From an uncultured Clostridia bacterium (lineage in GTDB: Bacteria; Bacillota; Clostridia; Christensenellales; Borkfalkiaceae), in NCBI GenBank assembly GCA_944372525.1, contig CALVZL010000040.1, forward strand, positions 1 to 64,000: a stretch of DNA of 64,000 nucleotides. The letters run 5' to 3'. Under the pieces are notes generated by a model. It saw only the letters and a list, made by a program, of their open reading frames with translations. It made no database searches and was not told where the DNA came from. The position numbers were made by a program, and so were the translations under genes. The first letter of the stretch is position 1; the number at the start of each line of letters is the position of its first letter. Below, piece by piece: positions 1 to 7,119 of the stretch.

Positions 1-8
1 GCAACATT

Positions 9-39
9 AAAAAAGAACCTGGCGTTAATCAACGCCAGG
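9..39 (-). terminator. Intrinsic terminator after the DUF1858 gene
   Basis: Perfect 9-bp inverted repeat (CCTGGCGTT / AACGCCAGG, loop AATC) at 18-39. On the minus strand it is followed by TTCTTTTTT. It lies about 90 bases past the stop of the DUF1858 gene. It could also serve a plus-strand gene entering from the left. Confidence 0.75.
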
Positions 40-129
40 CCCAAAAAAGTTTTGCACTACTATACTCCGCAAGATTTATTCGAACTAAATCTTTTCAACT
101 GTTGCACTTAGTTTGACAATTCATCGAAT

Positions 130-327
130 TTACTCCACGCCTTCGTTGAGTTTTTCGAGCAACGCGCTGAGATCTTCGCCGTGAACGGCAACCGCCTCCG
201 CAATCGTCTCGCCGTGCGCCATCGCGCAGCCGATGCAATGCATCCCCGCAGAAAGAAGGATCTCCGCGGCATCGGGATTGAGCTCGAGGCACTCCGAGAT
301 CAGCGTATCCGCCGTAATCTTTGCCAT
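130..327 (-). CDS. DUF1858 domain protein (hybrid-cluster-protein-associated redox disulfide type)
   Basis: A 65-residue cytoplasmic protein covering one complete DUF1858 domain. Its IT.DT.I.E.L.LNP.AAEILLS.GMHCIGC pattern carries the family's CxxC pair (CIGC) after the first helix. Relatives occur alone or fused to redox enzymes and are thought to act as small redox or metal modules; no precise reaction is established. The ATG at 327 is chosen because GGAG lies 7 bases upstream; an in-frame GTG at 336 overlaps that ribosome site and is unlikely. The gene is monocistronic, with its own promoter (358-386) and a downstream hairpin terminator. Confidence 0.85.
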   Translation of the reverse strand: MAKITADTLISECLELNPDAAEILLSAGMHCIGCAMAHGETIAEAVAVHGEDLSALLEKLNEGVE

Positions 328-357
328 AACAGTCACTCCTTAAAGAAATTCACCGTT

Positions 358-386
358 ATTATACCATCTTTCTGCCCGTTTGACAA
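358..386 (-). promoter_or_regulatory. Promoter of the DUF1858 gene
   Basis: On the minus strand TTGTCA, a 17-base spacer and a consensus TATAAT; the expected transcript start lies about 24 bases before the ATG at 327. It separates this gene from spoVAC, so the two are probably not one transcript. Confidence 0.75.
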
Positions 387-403
387 CCGTTTGCAATAAA
401 ATT

Positions 404-871
404 TTATCCCACTCCCGCGATCGCCAACAGCCGATACAGCACGCCGACGGCAACTCCTCCGACGACGCCGAACACCAGCACCGGCCCCGCCACGACGAAC
501 ATCTTCGCCGCCGTGCCGAAGACCAGTCCCTCCGTCTTGAATTCCATCGCGGGAGAACAGACCGAATTGGCAAATCCCGTGATGGGCACAATGCTTCCCG
601 CGCCTGCGTTTCTTCCGATCCGGTCATATACTCCGAGTCCCGTCAGAAACGTCCCGAGGAAAATGAGCAAAATGGAAACGGTGCCCGCAAGCTCGTCTCC
701 GCTCAGCCCCGACAGTTCCAGCATACAGCGGAAAAACTGTCCGATAACGCAGATCAGTCCGCCTACGCCGAATGCCCGCCCGCAGGTCTTGAAATGTTTG
801 GTCGGGGGAGCGAAGGAATTCACATAGGCAATATAATTGCGGTTGCAGTTTTCCCGCGATCTCCCCGTCAT
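404..871 (-). CDS. spoVAC: Stage V sporulation protein AC
   Basis: A 155-residue polytopic membrane protein matching SpoVAC, a subunit of the spore inner-membrane SpoVA channel that moves dipicolinic acid during sporulation and germination. Family hallmarks are visible: an N-terminal basic stretch, CGRAFGVGGLICVIGQ, then FLTGLGVYDRIGR.AGAGSIVPITGFANS and a C-terminal FGxV membrane helix. The ATG at 871 has AGGA 7 bases upstream; the frame stays open further 5', but that part is arginine-rich and unlike SpoVA. Normally spoVAC is followed by spoVAD and spoVAE; here it stands alone, downstream of a phage head operon and separated from it by a terminator. Confidence 0.92.
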   Translation of the reverse strand: MTGRSRENCNRNYIAYVNSFAPPTKHFKTCGRAFGVGGLICVIGQFFRCMLELSGLSGDELAGTVSILLIFLGTFLTGLGVYDRIGRNAGAGSIVPITGFANSVCSPAMEFKTEGLVFGTAAKMFVVAGPVLVFGVVGGVAVGVLYRLLAIAGVG

Positions 872-1033
872 CTTTTTCCTCCGTTCCCTTCCCTTTCCCG
901 CACCCGTTCTCCCGCGCAGGAAGGGAAACAGGTCTCCCGTTCTTCCCTTGTCTTTCCCAAAGGATTCTCCGACTCTCTCTTCATATCCATACTTTGGGAA
1001 ATTCCGCAGCAAAATATACCTGCATGTTCTCTT

Positions 1034-1065
1034 AAAAAACGGCCGCATCCAAACGGATGCGGCCG
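1034..1065 (-). terminator. Terminator of the phage head operon
   Basis: Eleven-bp perfect stem (CGGCCGCATCC / GGATGCGGCCG) with a short loop, followed on the minus strand by TTTTTT. It starts 8 bases after the stop of the last phage-like gene, so the operon has a sharp, intact end. Confidence 0.9.
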
Positions 1066-1073
1066 CCCTCGCG

Positions 1074-1565
1074 TCAACAGTAAGAAGCGAGCAGCTCATA
1101 AAGCGTTTGATAATATTCCCCCAGATACGCACGGGCAAGCGTATCCATGGAATAAGCCTGCAATCGCGCGTCCGGATCGTCCGTCACATCCATGTAATAG
1201 GAGCGCACGGCCAGAAAGCGCTGCGGATAGGCGAGATTGTAGTTGGGATTTTCGGGATAGCGATAGGGTCCCGATTCGTTCCCTTCCGACGCAATCGTAT
1301 CGTAGGCGAGCTGATAGAGCAGATCCGCCTTCACGACCTCGATCTGCTGTTGCGCCTGCAAATCGATTTCCTCCTGTCTGTCCTCCAGAAAAGAGGAACG
1401 TGCGACGTTTTCCTCCAGAAGGCTGAAAAGAATTTCCGTCTTCTTTTTTTCCGCGTCCGCCAACAGCTCGTTTTTTTTCGCCTGCGCCGCGGTCACCATG
1501 GCGAGCTGCACGCCGGACAGATCGGCATATTCCTCCTGAGTAAGATCGATGATGTCGATTGTCAT
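1074..1565 (-). CDS. Unknown coiled-coil protein, last gene of the phage head operon
   Basis: 163 residues, no recognised family. Residues about 20-85 are an alanine/glutamate/lysine-rich helical stretch likely to be a coiled coil; the C-terminal half is tyrosine-rich (YRYPENPNYN, YLGEYYQTLYELL). No signal peptide or membrane segment. Its ATG overlaps the stop of the gp10-like gene (ATGA), so it is translationally coupled to the virion genes and is probably a structural or assembly partner. In P22-like phages this position holds the tail needle or ejection proteins, but no sequence match to those is visible. It takes the place where tail and host-contact genes would be expected. Confidence 0.7.
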   Translation of the reverse strand: MTIDIIDLTQEEYADLSGVQLAMVTAAQAKKNELLADAEKKKTEILFSLLEENVARSSFLEDRQEEIDLQAQQQIEVVKADLLYQLAYDTIASEGNESGPYRYPENPNYNLAYPQRFLAVRSYYMDVTDDPDARLQAYSMDTLARAYLGEYYQTLYELLASYC

Positions 1566-2839
1566 ACGTCTGCCTCCCGCACGGTGAGCGTGACCGCACG
1601 AAGAAGAAACCGCTCGTCTTGCGTACGAATGCGAAACCGAAAGGCATTTCCGCGCAGAGGGACGGAAAAGCTCAGCCGTTCCCCCGCCTTTCCGCATACC
1701 CGACGGGAGAGCCCGCGCTCCGCGCTCGCCGACACGGAAAAGTTGCCCCTGCCTTCGATCGTCAGACCGTCGAGAAACTTTTCCCCTTCCGACAGTCCGA
1801 ACAGAGACAGTTCGGTCTCGACGGTACAGCTCCGCTCTCCCGCGCCCCGTTCCGTCAGGGCATACAATCTGCCGTCCCGCACATAGCGCAGCCTCCTCCC
1901 GCCCGCGAGCGACTGCGGACGCACGCGGATGAAATGCCCTCTTTTGCGCAGCGGATCGACACAATAAAGACAATCCTCCCCGCAAGCATGCACCGTTGCG
2001 TAGTATTTTCCGTCCGCAGACACTGCTTCGATTGCGTGACTGCGCGAAACATGCGCAGCTCCGCACTCTTCCAGCAGAGAACAATAATTTCCGTTAAAGG
2101 AATACAATCCGCTCTCCGTGAGGAAGAGCACTGTCCTCCCACAATTCGCAAACGATCCGGGAATCGCCCTCCCGCAGGAGTAGGGGATCGCCTCCGCACT
2201 GAATCCGAGCGGGTCTCCGGAGGCGCGCAGGAGCGTGATGCCCTGTTCGCGGAAAAGGAACAGTTTTTCCTTATAGGAAATCATATGAAGCACTTTTCCC
2301 GCAGAGGAAGGCAGATCGACATAGCCGCCTGCCTGCAACCCTTCGGAAAAATCGGAACTGAGAGGCGCAGAAAAACGCACCCGAAATCCATCTGCCACAA
2401 ACAGCCGTTCATGATGGACGGCGCCGCAACATCCCTGCACGCCTTCCAGTTGTGCTGCCTGTTCTCCGAGCAAAAAGACGCCCTCTTCGGTCAATGCAAC
2501 GTAGCACTCCGCTCCGTTCTTGTCCAGCTTGGAAAGCAGCTCAAGCGGCTCGCAGGGAAGAGAATATGCTGTCTCGTCTTTGAGCCGTACGAGCGAACCT
2601 TCCCCGAGGTCCGCAAACAGTGCGGGAGCCTGCCCCTCCGCCCGCAGAAGGCGAAGCGTTCCGTCGGGCAACTCGCCGAGATCCTCCCGCCCTTCCGCAC
2701 AGACCAGCGCATCGCCTTCCTCTTTTACGTGCAGCCCGAAAACGGGAATTGCGTCCGATTTTTCGCGGAAGAGCGCAAACTCCTTTCGTACGCTTCGCCG
2801 CGTACAGATGGGAATTTTGAGGTTTTTTTGAATCGTCAT
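1562..2839 (-). CDS. P22 gp10-like virion stabilisation / tail-hub protein
   Basis: 425 residues rich in short beta strands, with repeats typical of the phage stabilisation proteins that plug the portal-adaptor channel: KLFLFREQGITLLRASGDP, an acidic or aromatic stretch, then TVLFLTESGLYSFNG. The N-terminus reads MTIQKNLKIP. The ATG overlaps the stop of the upstream adaptor gene (ATGA), giving tight coupling. Assignment rests on pattern and on gene order (terminase, portal, scaffold, coat, gp4-like, gp10-like), which matches P22-type podoviruses; overall identity is probably low. An alternative is a generic beta-propeller phage structural protein. Confidence 0.65.
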   Translation of the reverse strand: MTIQKNLKIPICTRRSVRKEFALFREKSDAIPVFGLHVKEEGDALVCAEGREDLGELPDGTLRLLRAEGQAPALFADLGEGSLVRLKDETAYSLPCEPLELLSKLDKNGAECYVALTEEGVFLLGEQAAQLEGVQGCCGAVHHERLFVADGFRVRFSAPLSSDFSEGLQAGGYVDLPSSAGKVLHMISYKEKLFLFREQGITLLRASGDPLGFSAEAIPYSCGRAIPGSFANCGRTVLFLTESGLYSFNGNYCSLLEECGAAHVSRSHAIEAVSADGKYYATVHACGEDCLYCVDPLRKRGHFIRVRPQSLAGGRRLRYVRDGRLYALTERGAGERSCTVETELSLFGLSEGEKFLDGLTIEGRGNFSVSASAERGLSRRVCGKAGERLSFSVPLRGNAFRFRIRTQDERFLLRAVTLTVREADV

Positions 2840-3396
2840 ACCCATCTCCTCGATCGCATCGCAAGCTTTTTCCGCACCGCATTTGCGGCTTTGAGTGCGT
2901 CGCGATACTTGCTTTCCCACATTGCCGCTTCCGCAAACTTTCCGCGGGAAAGACAATATTCGCAGGCAATTCCGAAGGCCATCAGCCGCGCGGAAATGCG
3001 CTCAGAAAACGCCGTGTCGTCCTCCCATTCTTTTTCCGCGGGAGAATAACAATACTCCACTGTCACGTTCTGCCCCTCTTCGACGGGCGAGAACAGACAC
3101 AATGCCTGCTGCGTACAGCCGAACTGCAGTTCCCTGCCCTCCGCCTGTGCGCTCGCAACGGAGACGGGGGCATAGGAAAACGCCGAAAAGGCGATCTTTC
3201 CCGCCGAAGAAGGCAGTGTTTCCCGACAACGCAGAGGGAAATAGTCGAGCGCAATTTCGTTTTCAATGAGATTATAGCAGCGAAGCAGGGAAGCGAGTTC
3301 CCCTTCCGGCTCCCCTTCCAGATCGTCGATCGCCGCCACAAGGTCTTCTCTTCCGAGCGTTTCGGCAGACAGCCGAACGACTTGTTTGACTTTCAT
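2836..3396 (-). CDS. Head-tail adaptor (P22 gp4-like) candidate
   Basis: 186 residues with a helical N-terminus (LSAETLGREDLVAAIDDL), a middle beta region (VTVEYCYSPAEKEWEDD) and a C-terminal helical part (ISARLMAFGIACEYCLSRGKFAEAAMWESKYRDALKA). This layout suits the tail-accessory or adaptor proteins that extend the portal in podoviruses. The start ATG at 3396 follows GGGAGGAAA at good spacing. It sits 29 bases after the capsid gene and is coupled to the gp10-like gene by a 4-base overlap. Function is inferred mainly from position and fold-like features. Confidence 0.6.
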   Translation of the reverse strand: MKVKQVVRLSAETLGREDLVAAIDDLEGEPEGELASLLRCYNLIENEIALDYFPLRCRETLPSSAGKIAFSAFSYAPVSVASAQAEGRELQFGCTQQALCLFSPVEEGQNVTVEYCYSPAEKEWEDDTAFSERISARLMAFGIACEYCLSRGKFAEAAMWESKYRDALKAANAVRKKLAMRSRRWV

Positions 3397-3425
3397 TTCA
3401 CTTTCCTCCCTTCGCTGCCCGCAGA

Positions 3426-4574
3426 TCAGCTTTCGGTGATCCCGGAAAGCATTCCCTGTCCGCAGGGGCGATAGCAGAGCAATTCCGCATACTTGACGAG
3501 CGTCGCGGTATAGACAGGCTTCCCCGCCACCTGTTTGAGGATCTTCCCGTCCTCTCCCTCGAGCCACTGCCAGTCGCAGAGCTGATGCAGTCCGAAGTCC
3601 TCCGTGTTGAGCAGGTACATTGTCCCCGCGGGACAGAAGCGATCCGCAACGACGGGAACGGAATTGAAATTGATCGCATGATATCCGCCCTCGAGGTCAA
3701 GAGAGTCCGTCTTGCGGTAGGCGGAGAGCGCATTGATCAGCGCGCGCCGCACCCCGTACGAACAGACGATAAAGTTGATCCTTCCGCCGCTGCGCTGTTC
3801 AATGCTGTCGATCGCCTTCTGCAGCACCGCTTCGGAAATGCTGCCGACTCCCGACTTCATATACGGGATGAGCCAGGGGTTCTGCGTACGATCAAGCCCG
3901 TAAATCTTGCCCGTACTCTTGAAAATCGCACCCAGACCGGTCAATTCAAGACCATAACTGTTCTGCATAACGAGGATGTCGTCTTTCGCATACTCCGTTC
4001 CCCCGCCGAGCGTAACGTTTCCGTTTTCATAGTCGACCTCCGTCACGGAGACCGCCTCCGCTTTGCACGTCTCGCCCGAATAGACGTCGACGGTCATTCC
4101 GACGGCAAGGTTGATCGCGCTGTCCAGGGTGAGCGTCGTTCCGGACGCCGACGATACCGTCGCAAGCGTTCCCGTTCCGTCTCCGAAGAGCATTCTCCCG
4201 AAATTGTAGGAAGAACTCTTCACCAATCCCTCCATCTCGTCGTTGAGCAGATTGACAAATGCGCCTTCGTTGGAGGCGGACGCGCGGATCGCCTTGTCTG
4301 AGATCTCGATCGTCCCGTAAAGATTTTTCAAAGTGGCGACAAGCTGCCCGTAGCGGTTTCCTCCCGCCTTCGGCAAAGCGCCTTCCTCCGTCCCCGCGCC
4401 GACGCCGCCGTTCACGCCGATACGGACCGCTTTGCGCACGTCTCTGCCCCAGACATCCGAAGTCGTCTTCCTGATTGCCGCAAGCAGCGGATTCGCCGCC
4501 TGGTCGAGCTGTTCGCTCACAACGCCCAAATAATACGATTTGAGTACACTGTCTGCCGTTGAAGTAGTTACCAT
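3426..4574 (-). CDS. Phage major capsid protein (HK97 fold)
   Basis: 382 residues. An N-terminal helical region (LKSYYLGVVSEQLDQAANPLLAAIRKT) leads into the capsid core: NRYGQLVATLKNLYGTIEISDKA, a beta-rich insertion (about 145-210), then the P-domain-like INFIVCSYGVRRALINALSAYRKT and VPVVADRFCPAGTMYLLNTEDF, and a closing LVKYAELLCYRP. This is the usual arrangement of tailed-phage coat proteins that are not cleaved at an N-terminal prodomain. Start ATG 4574 follows AGGAGA. The scaffold-like gene directly upstream supports the call. No truncation or frameshift is seen. Confidence 0.88.
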   Translation of the reverse strand: MVTTSTADSVLKSYYLGVVSEQLDQAANPLLAAIRKTTSDVWGRDVRKAVRIGVNGGVGAGTEEGALPKAGGNRYGQLVATLKNLYGTIEISDKAIRASASNEGAFVNLLNDEMEGLVKSSSYNFGRMLFGDGTGTLATVSSASGTTLTLDSAINLAVGMTVDVYSGETCKAEAVSVTEVDYENGNVTLGGGTEYAKDDILVMQNSYGLELTGLGAIFKSTGKIYGLDRTQNPWLIPYMKSGVGSISEAVLQKAIDSIEQRSGGRINFIVCSYGVRRALINALSAYRKTDSLDLEGGYHAINFNSVPVVADRFCPAGTMYLLNTEDFGLHQLCDWQWLEGEDGKILKQVAGKPVYTATLVKYAELLCYRPCGQGMLSGITES

Positions 4575-4586
4575 GCCTTTTTCTCC

Positions 4587-5009
4587 TTATTTTTTTGATT
4601 TCAAAAATCCGAGTGCAAGCGCGCCCGCTTCCGCGATGGATGCGGGTCGGTCTGACGGAGCGGGCACCCCTGCCCCCGCCCCCGTCATCAGAGGGACCCC
4701 TCTGAGCGAATTCAGGTAGTCGCTCAATACGCGCGCCCGCACTCCTTCGCTCTGCATGACCGCGCGGTAGAGTTCCTCGCTCTCGCGCTCTGCACCCGCG
4801 GAGAGCTGCGCCTCTTCCTGACCGTTCCCCTGCGGCGGCCGGGCGCTTTTTTTCTCCTCTTCGAGCGCCTTCAGCCTCTGACTGCGACGGGTAAATTCCG
4901 CCTCGAGCGCTTCATACGCGTGCACGAGGGCTTCAACGCTCCTGAATTTTTCCGGCAGGACCTCCTGCGGATCCTCCCGCCGGACAGCCGTTTCGTTCTC
5001 CTCTTCCAT
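4587..5009 (-). CDS. Scaffold-like phage assembly protein
   Basis: 140 residues, highly charged and helical, with a long coiled-coil stretch (EALEAEFTRRSQRLKALEEEKKSA), a proline/glutamine linker, and a C-terminus rich in alanine ending LGFLKSKK. Size, charge and the position between portal and coat genes fit a phage scaffolding protein, which guides procapsid assembly and then leaves. No protease domain is visible. ATG 5009 lies 1 base after the portal stop and is preceded by GGAGG inside the end of the portal gene, so translation is coupled. Confidence 0.7.
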   Translation of the reverse strand: MEEENETAVRREDPQEVLPEKFRSVEALVHAYEALEAEFTRRSQRLKALEEEKKSARPPQGNGQEEAQLSAGAERESEELYRAVMQSEGVRARVLSDYLNSLRGVPLMTGAGAGVPAPSDRPASIAEAGALALGFLKSKK

Positions 5010-5010
5010 G

Positions 5011-6855
5011 TCATCCTCCTTTTCGGCGATGGGCTTGGATGTGGCGCAGGATCCGCCCCTTGATCGCCTCGTCTTCCTCCCCGCCCGAAAGCAGGGCGCG
5101 CGTGTGTTCCAGCAGATGAAGGGCATGATCATCGTATTCATCGGCCTCCACGTCGCGTTGCGCCAGTTCCACGTTTTCCCGCTCCGCCTTCCGAATATGG
5201 AGAGCGGAGATGTCCCGCGCATTGTCGAACGAGCCGTAACCCAGCGCTTCCAGCAGTTTGTTTCGGGTGTCGTCCGACAGATTTCCCCTTTCGTCTCTGA
5301 GCAGCCCCATCGAATAGAGCGAGAGTATGTCCTCTCTGATCTGTTCGGGTGAACGGTCATATTCGGTATCGAACTGCACGTCGTCTGCCGAAATGTCGCT
5401 CGCGTCAAAGTAGAAAAGTTCGGTATGCCCGCCCGTTCCGGTCATGCGAAGCAGACGGCGGGCAGAGGCGAACTGCTTATACAGATGCAGGATCTGCCTG
5501 CCCACCTCCTTGACCGCCCGTTCCACACTCTCCACGCTCATCTGCATGCGGTTGGTATCCTGATCGATGAGCAGCTGCAATCCGGTCGCCGAAGTGACGT
5601 GCGTGGGATTTGCGGAATTGCGCGAGATCTCGCTCATGCCCGAAACGAGAATAAACTCGGCGGAGATCCGCTCCTCTTCCTGCGCGAATTCGGACGGAAG
5701 CGATCCGCAATCGAGGAAATGCGGCTCCGCGGCGCCCTGTCGGTAGACGAGCACTTTCCCGGGATACATGCCCTCTTCCGCCAGTTCCTCCGCATCGACG
5801 GAACCGTCTTCCACAGCAAGCACTCCCATCGAAAGGCGATTGAGGAACTCGTGCTTGCGATTGCGCACCGCGTTGTAGGCGCGCTGCAAGGGGATCATGC
5901 GGTCGACGACGGAGGCACCGAAAAACGCTCCGGGCAACTCCGTGCTCGTCTGCCGCACAAAGGGAAAAACGCGCTCGCCCTTCTCCCCGTTGCGATAGGG
6001 CAGACTTCCCTCGTAGAGAAGCACCTCCCCCGCCGCTATTTCCAGCCGCCCGTCGGGGTATTCCCCGCTCGGGCGGGTATACCGCTCGATCAAAATTTCC
6101 CTTCCGTCGGCGGCAGGACGAAAATCTCCGTCGGCGGGTCGCTTCCAGCCGCTCGCGGAGGAATAAGGCAGCAGAGAAAATTCTTCGATCCGCCTTCCCG
6201 CAAGTTCCACGCCGAACCGTTCTTTGATCTCCGCCACAGAAACCGCCTTGGCGTGAATAAGGCTGTCGACCTCGTCCAGGCTTTCTGCCGTAAGCGAATC
6301 GGGATACACCTCGAAGGGGGAAAGTGCCACAACGTTCACGTCTCCCTCGTAGATCTTCCGACCCGTATCGTCCGTACCGAGAACATTGCCCTCCTCGTAA
6401 TTCCAGACTATCTTGTAAAACGCCGTGCCGCAGGTCTCCGACCAAAGCGTCGCACGCGCGATCACGCGGTCGAGGTCAATGCGATTTTTCGCCGATTTGA
6501 GAATGTTGGAGCAGATCCGCGCCGTCTTGATGTCCTCTTCGCTGTCCGAAAATGCCCTTACGTTGAGGGACGGACGTACTTTTGCAAGCCGCGCGAGCCG
6601 TGTGTCGATCGTCGGCGCGATGTGATTGAAGCTCCGTCTCGACTGCCAGTAAAAAGATGGATCCTCCTCCTCGAGTTCCCCTGCGGGCGAAATGTCGCAA
6701 AACTGATTGCCCGCCACAAAATTCATGTCGAGCTGCCAGCCGCGCTCCAACTGCCGCCGCTGTCTCTGCCGTTCAAGAAAATCTTCCGTGATCTCCCGCG
6801 CAAGCGCATGTTTGCGCGCCTCTTCCCGCGCGCGCTCCTTTTCATGTTCCGTCAT
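5011..6855 (-). CDS. Phage portal protein
   Basis: 614 residues, in the size range of P22-type portals. The portal forms the dodecameric ring through which DNA enters the head. Visible features: N-terminal helical region (EITEDFLERQRQRRQLERG), then WQLDMNFVAGNQF, NHIAPTIDTRLARLAKVRPSLNV, a long beta region with SPFEVYPDS, and the portal helix region IPLQRAYNAVRNRKHEFLNRLSMG, followed by SGMSEISRNSANPTHVTSATGLQLLIDQ. The C-terminal part is acidic and helical. Strong AGGAGG before ATG 6855. Its start overlaps the end of the small upstream gene by 14 bases. Confidence 0.9.
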   Translation of the reverse strand: MTEHEKERAREEARKHALAREITEDFLERQRQRRQLERGWQLDMNFVAGNQFCDISPAGELEEEDPSFYWQSRRSFNHIAPTIDTRLARLAKVRPSLNVRAFSDSEEDIKTARICSNILKSAKNRIDLDRVIARATLWSETCGTAFYKIVWNYEEGNVLGTDDTGRKIYEGDVNVVALSPFEVYPDSLTAESLDEVDSLIHAKAVSVAEIKERFGVELAGRRIEEFSLLPYSSASGWKRPADGDFRPAADGREILIERYTRPSGEYPDGRLEIAAGEVLLYEGSLPYRNGEKGERVFPFVRQTSTELPGAFFGASVVDRMIPLQRAYNAVRNRKHEFLNRLSMGVLAVEDGSVDAEELAEEGMYPGKVLVYRQGAAEPHFLDCGSLPSEFAQEEERISAEFILVSGMSEISRNSANPTHVTSATGLQLLIDQDTNRMQMSVESVERAVKEVGRQILHLYKQFASARRLLRMTGTGGHTELFYFDASDISADDVQFDTEYDRSPEQIREDILSLYSMGLLRDERGNLSDDTRNKLLEALGYGSFDNARDISALHIRKAERENVELAQRDVEADEYDDHALHLLEHTRALLSGGEEDEAIKGRILRHIQAHRRKGG

Positions 6856-7108
6856 CTTCCTCCTCCTTCAGCTGCATGAGCAGCCGTTTCTTTTCCTTTT
6901 CCAGCTCTTCGTCCGACAGCTGCGCATAGTCGCAGTCTTCCAGCAGCAGCTTCACCGCTTTGAGATCGGGAGGGATATCCTTTCTGGTCTCCCGCCGCTT
7001 CATCAGCTTGAGCTGACCGTCCTCCATATTGTACTCTTCGGTCACTTCTTCCACGGAATAACCGAGCGCCACTTTCAAAATGGCTTTCCGTATCTGTTTG
7101 TCCTCCAA
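6842..7108 (-). CDS. Small HTH-like protein between terminase and portal
   Basis: 88 residues, mostly helical; residues about 5-35 (IRKAILKVALGYSVEEVTEEYNMEDGQLKLMKRR) read as a helix-turn-helix, followed by a charged C-terminal helix. It may be a small terminase-like DNA-binding protein or a regulator; small terminase subunits normally precede the large one, so its place after the large-subunit gene is atypical. The start is a TTG at 7108, since no ATG is available upstream; a run of G (GGGGGG) just before it serves as ribosome site. Overlaps the portal gene by 14 bases. Confidence 0.65.
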   Translation of the reverse strand: MEDKQIRKAILKVALGYSVEEVTEEYNMEDGQLKLMKRRETRKDIPPDLKAVKLLLEDCDYAQLSDEELEKEKKRLLMQLKEEEDDGT

Positions 7109-7119
7109 TTCCCCCCCCT

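Noticed and set aside
872..1138. N-terminal extension of spoVAC open in frame to 1138
   Set aside because: The extension is Arg/Gly-rich, crosses a strong terminator and lies before a correctly spaced ribosome site at 871.
5425..6879. A 484-codon open frame on the plus strand across the portal gene
   Set aside because: It is antisense to a clear portal gene, has no ribosome site and arginine/histidine-rich, family-less sequence; high GC makes such shadow frames common.
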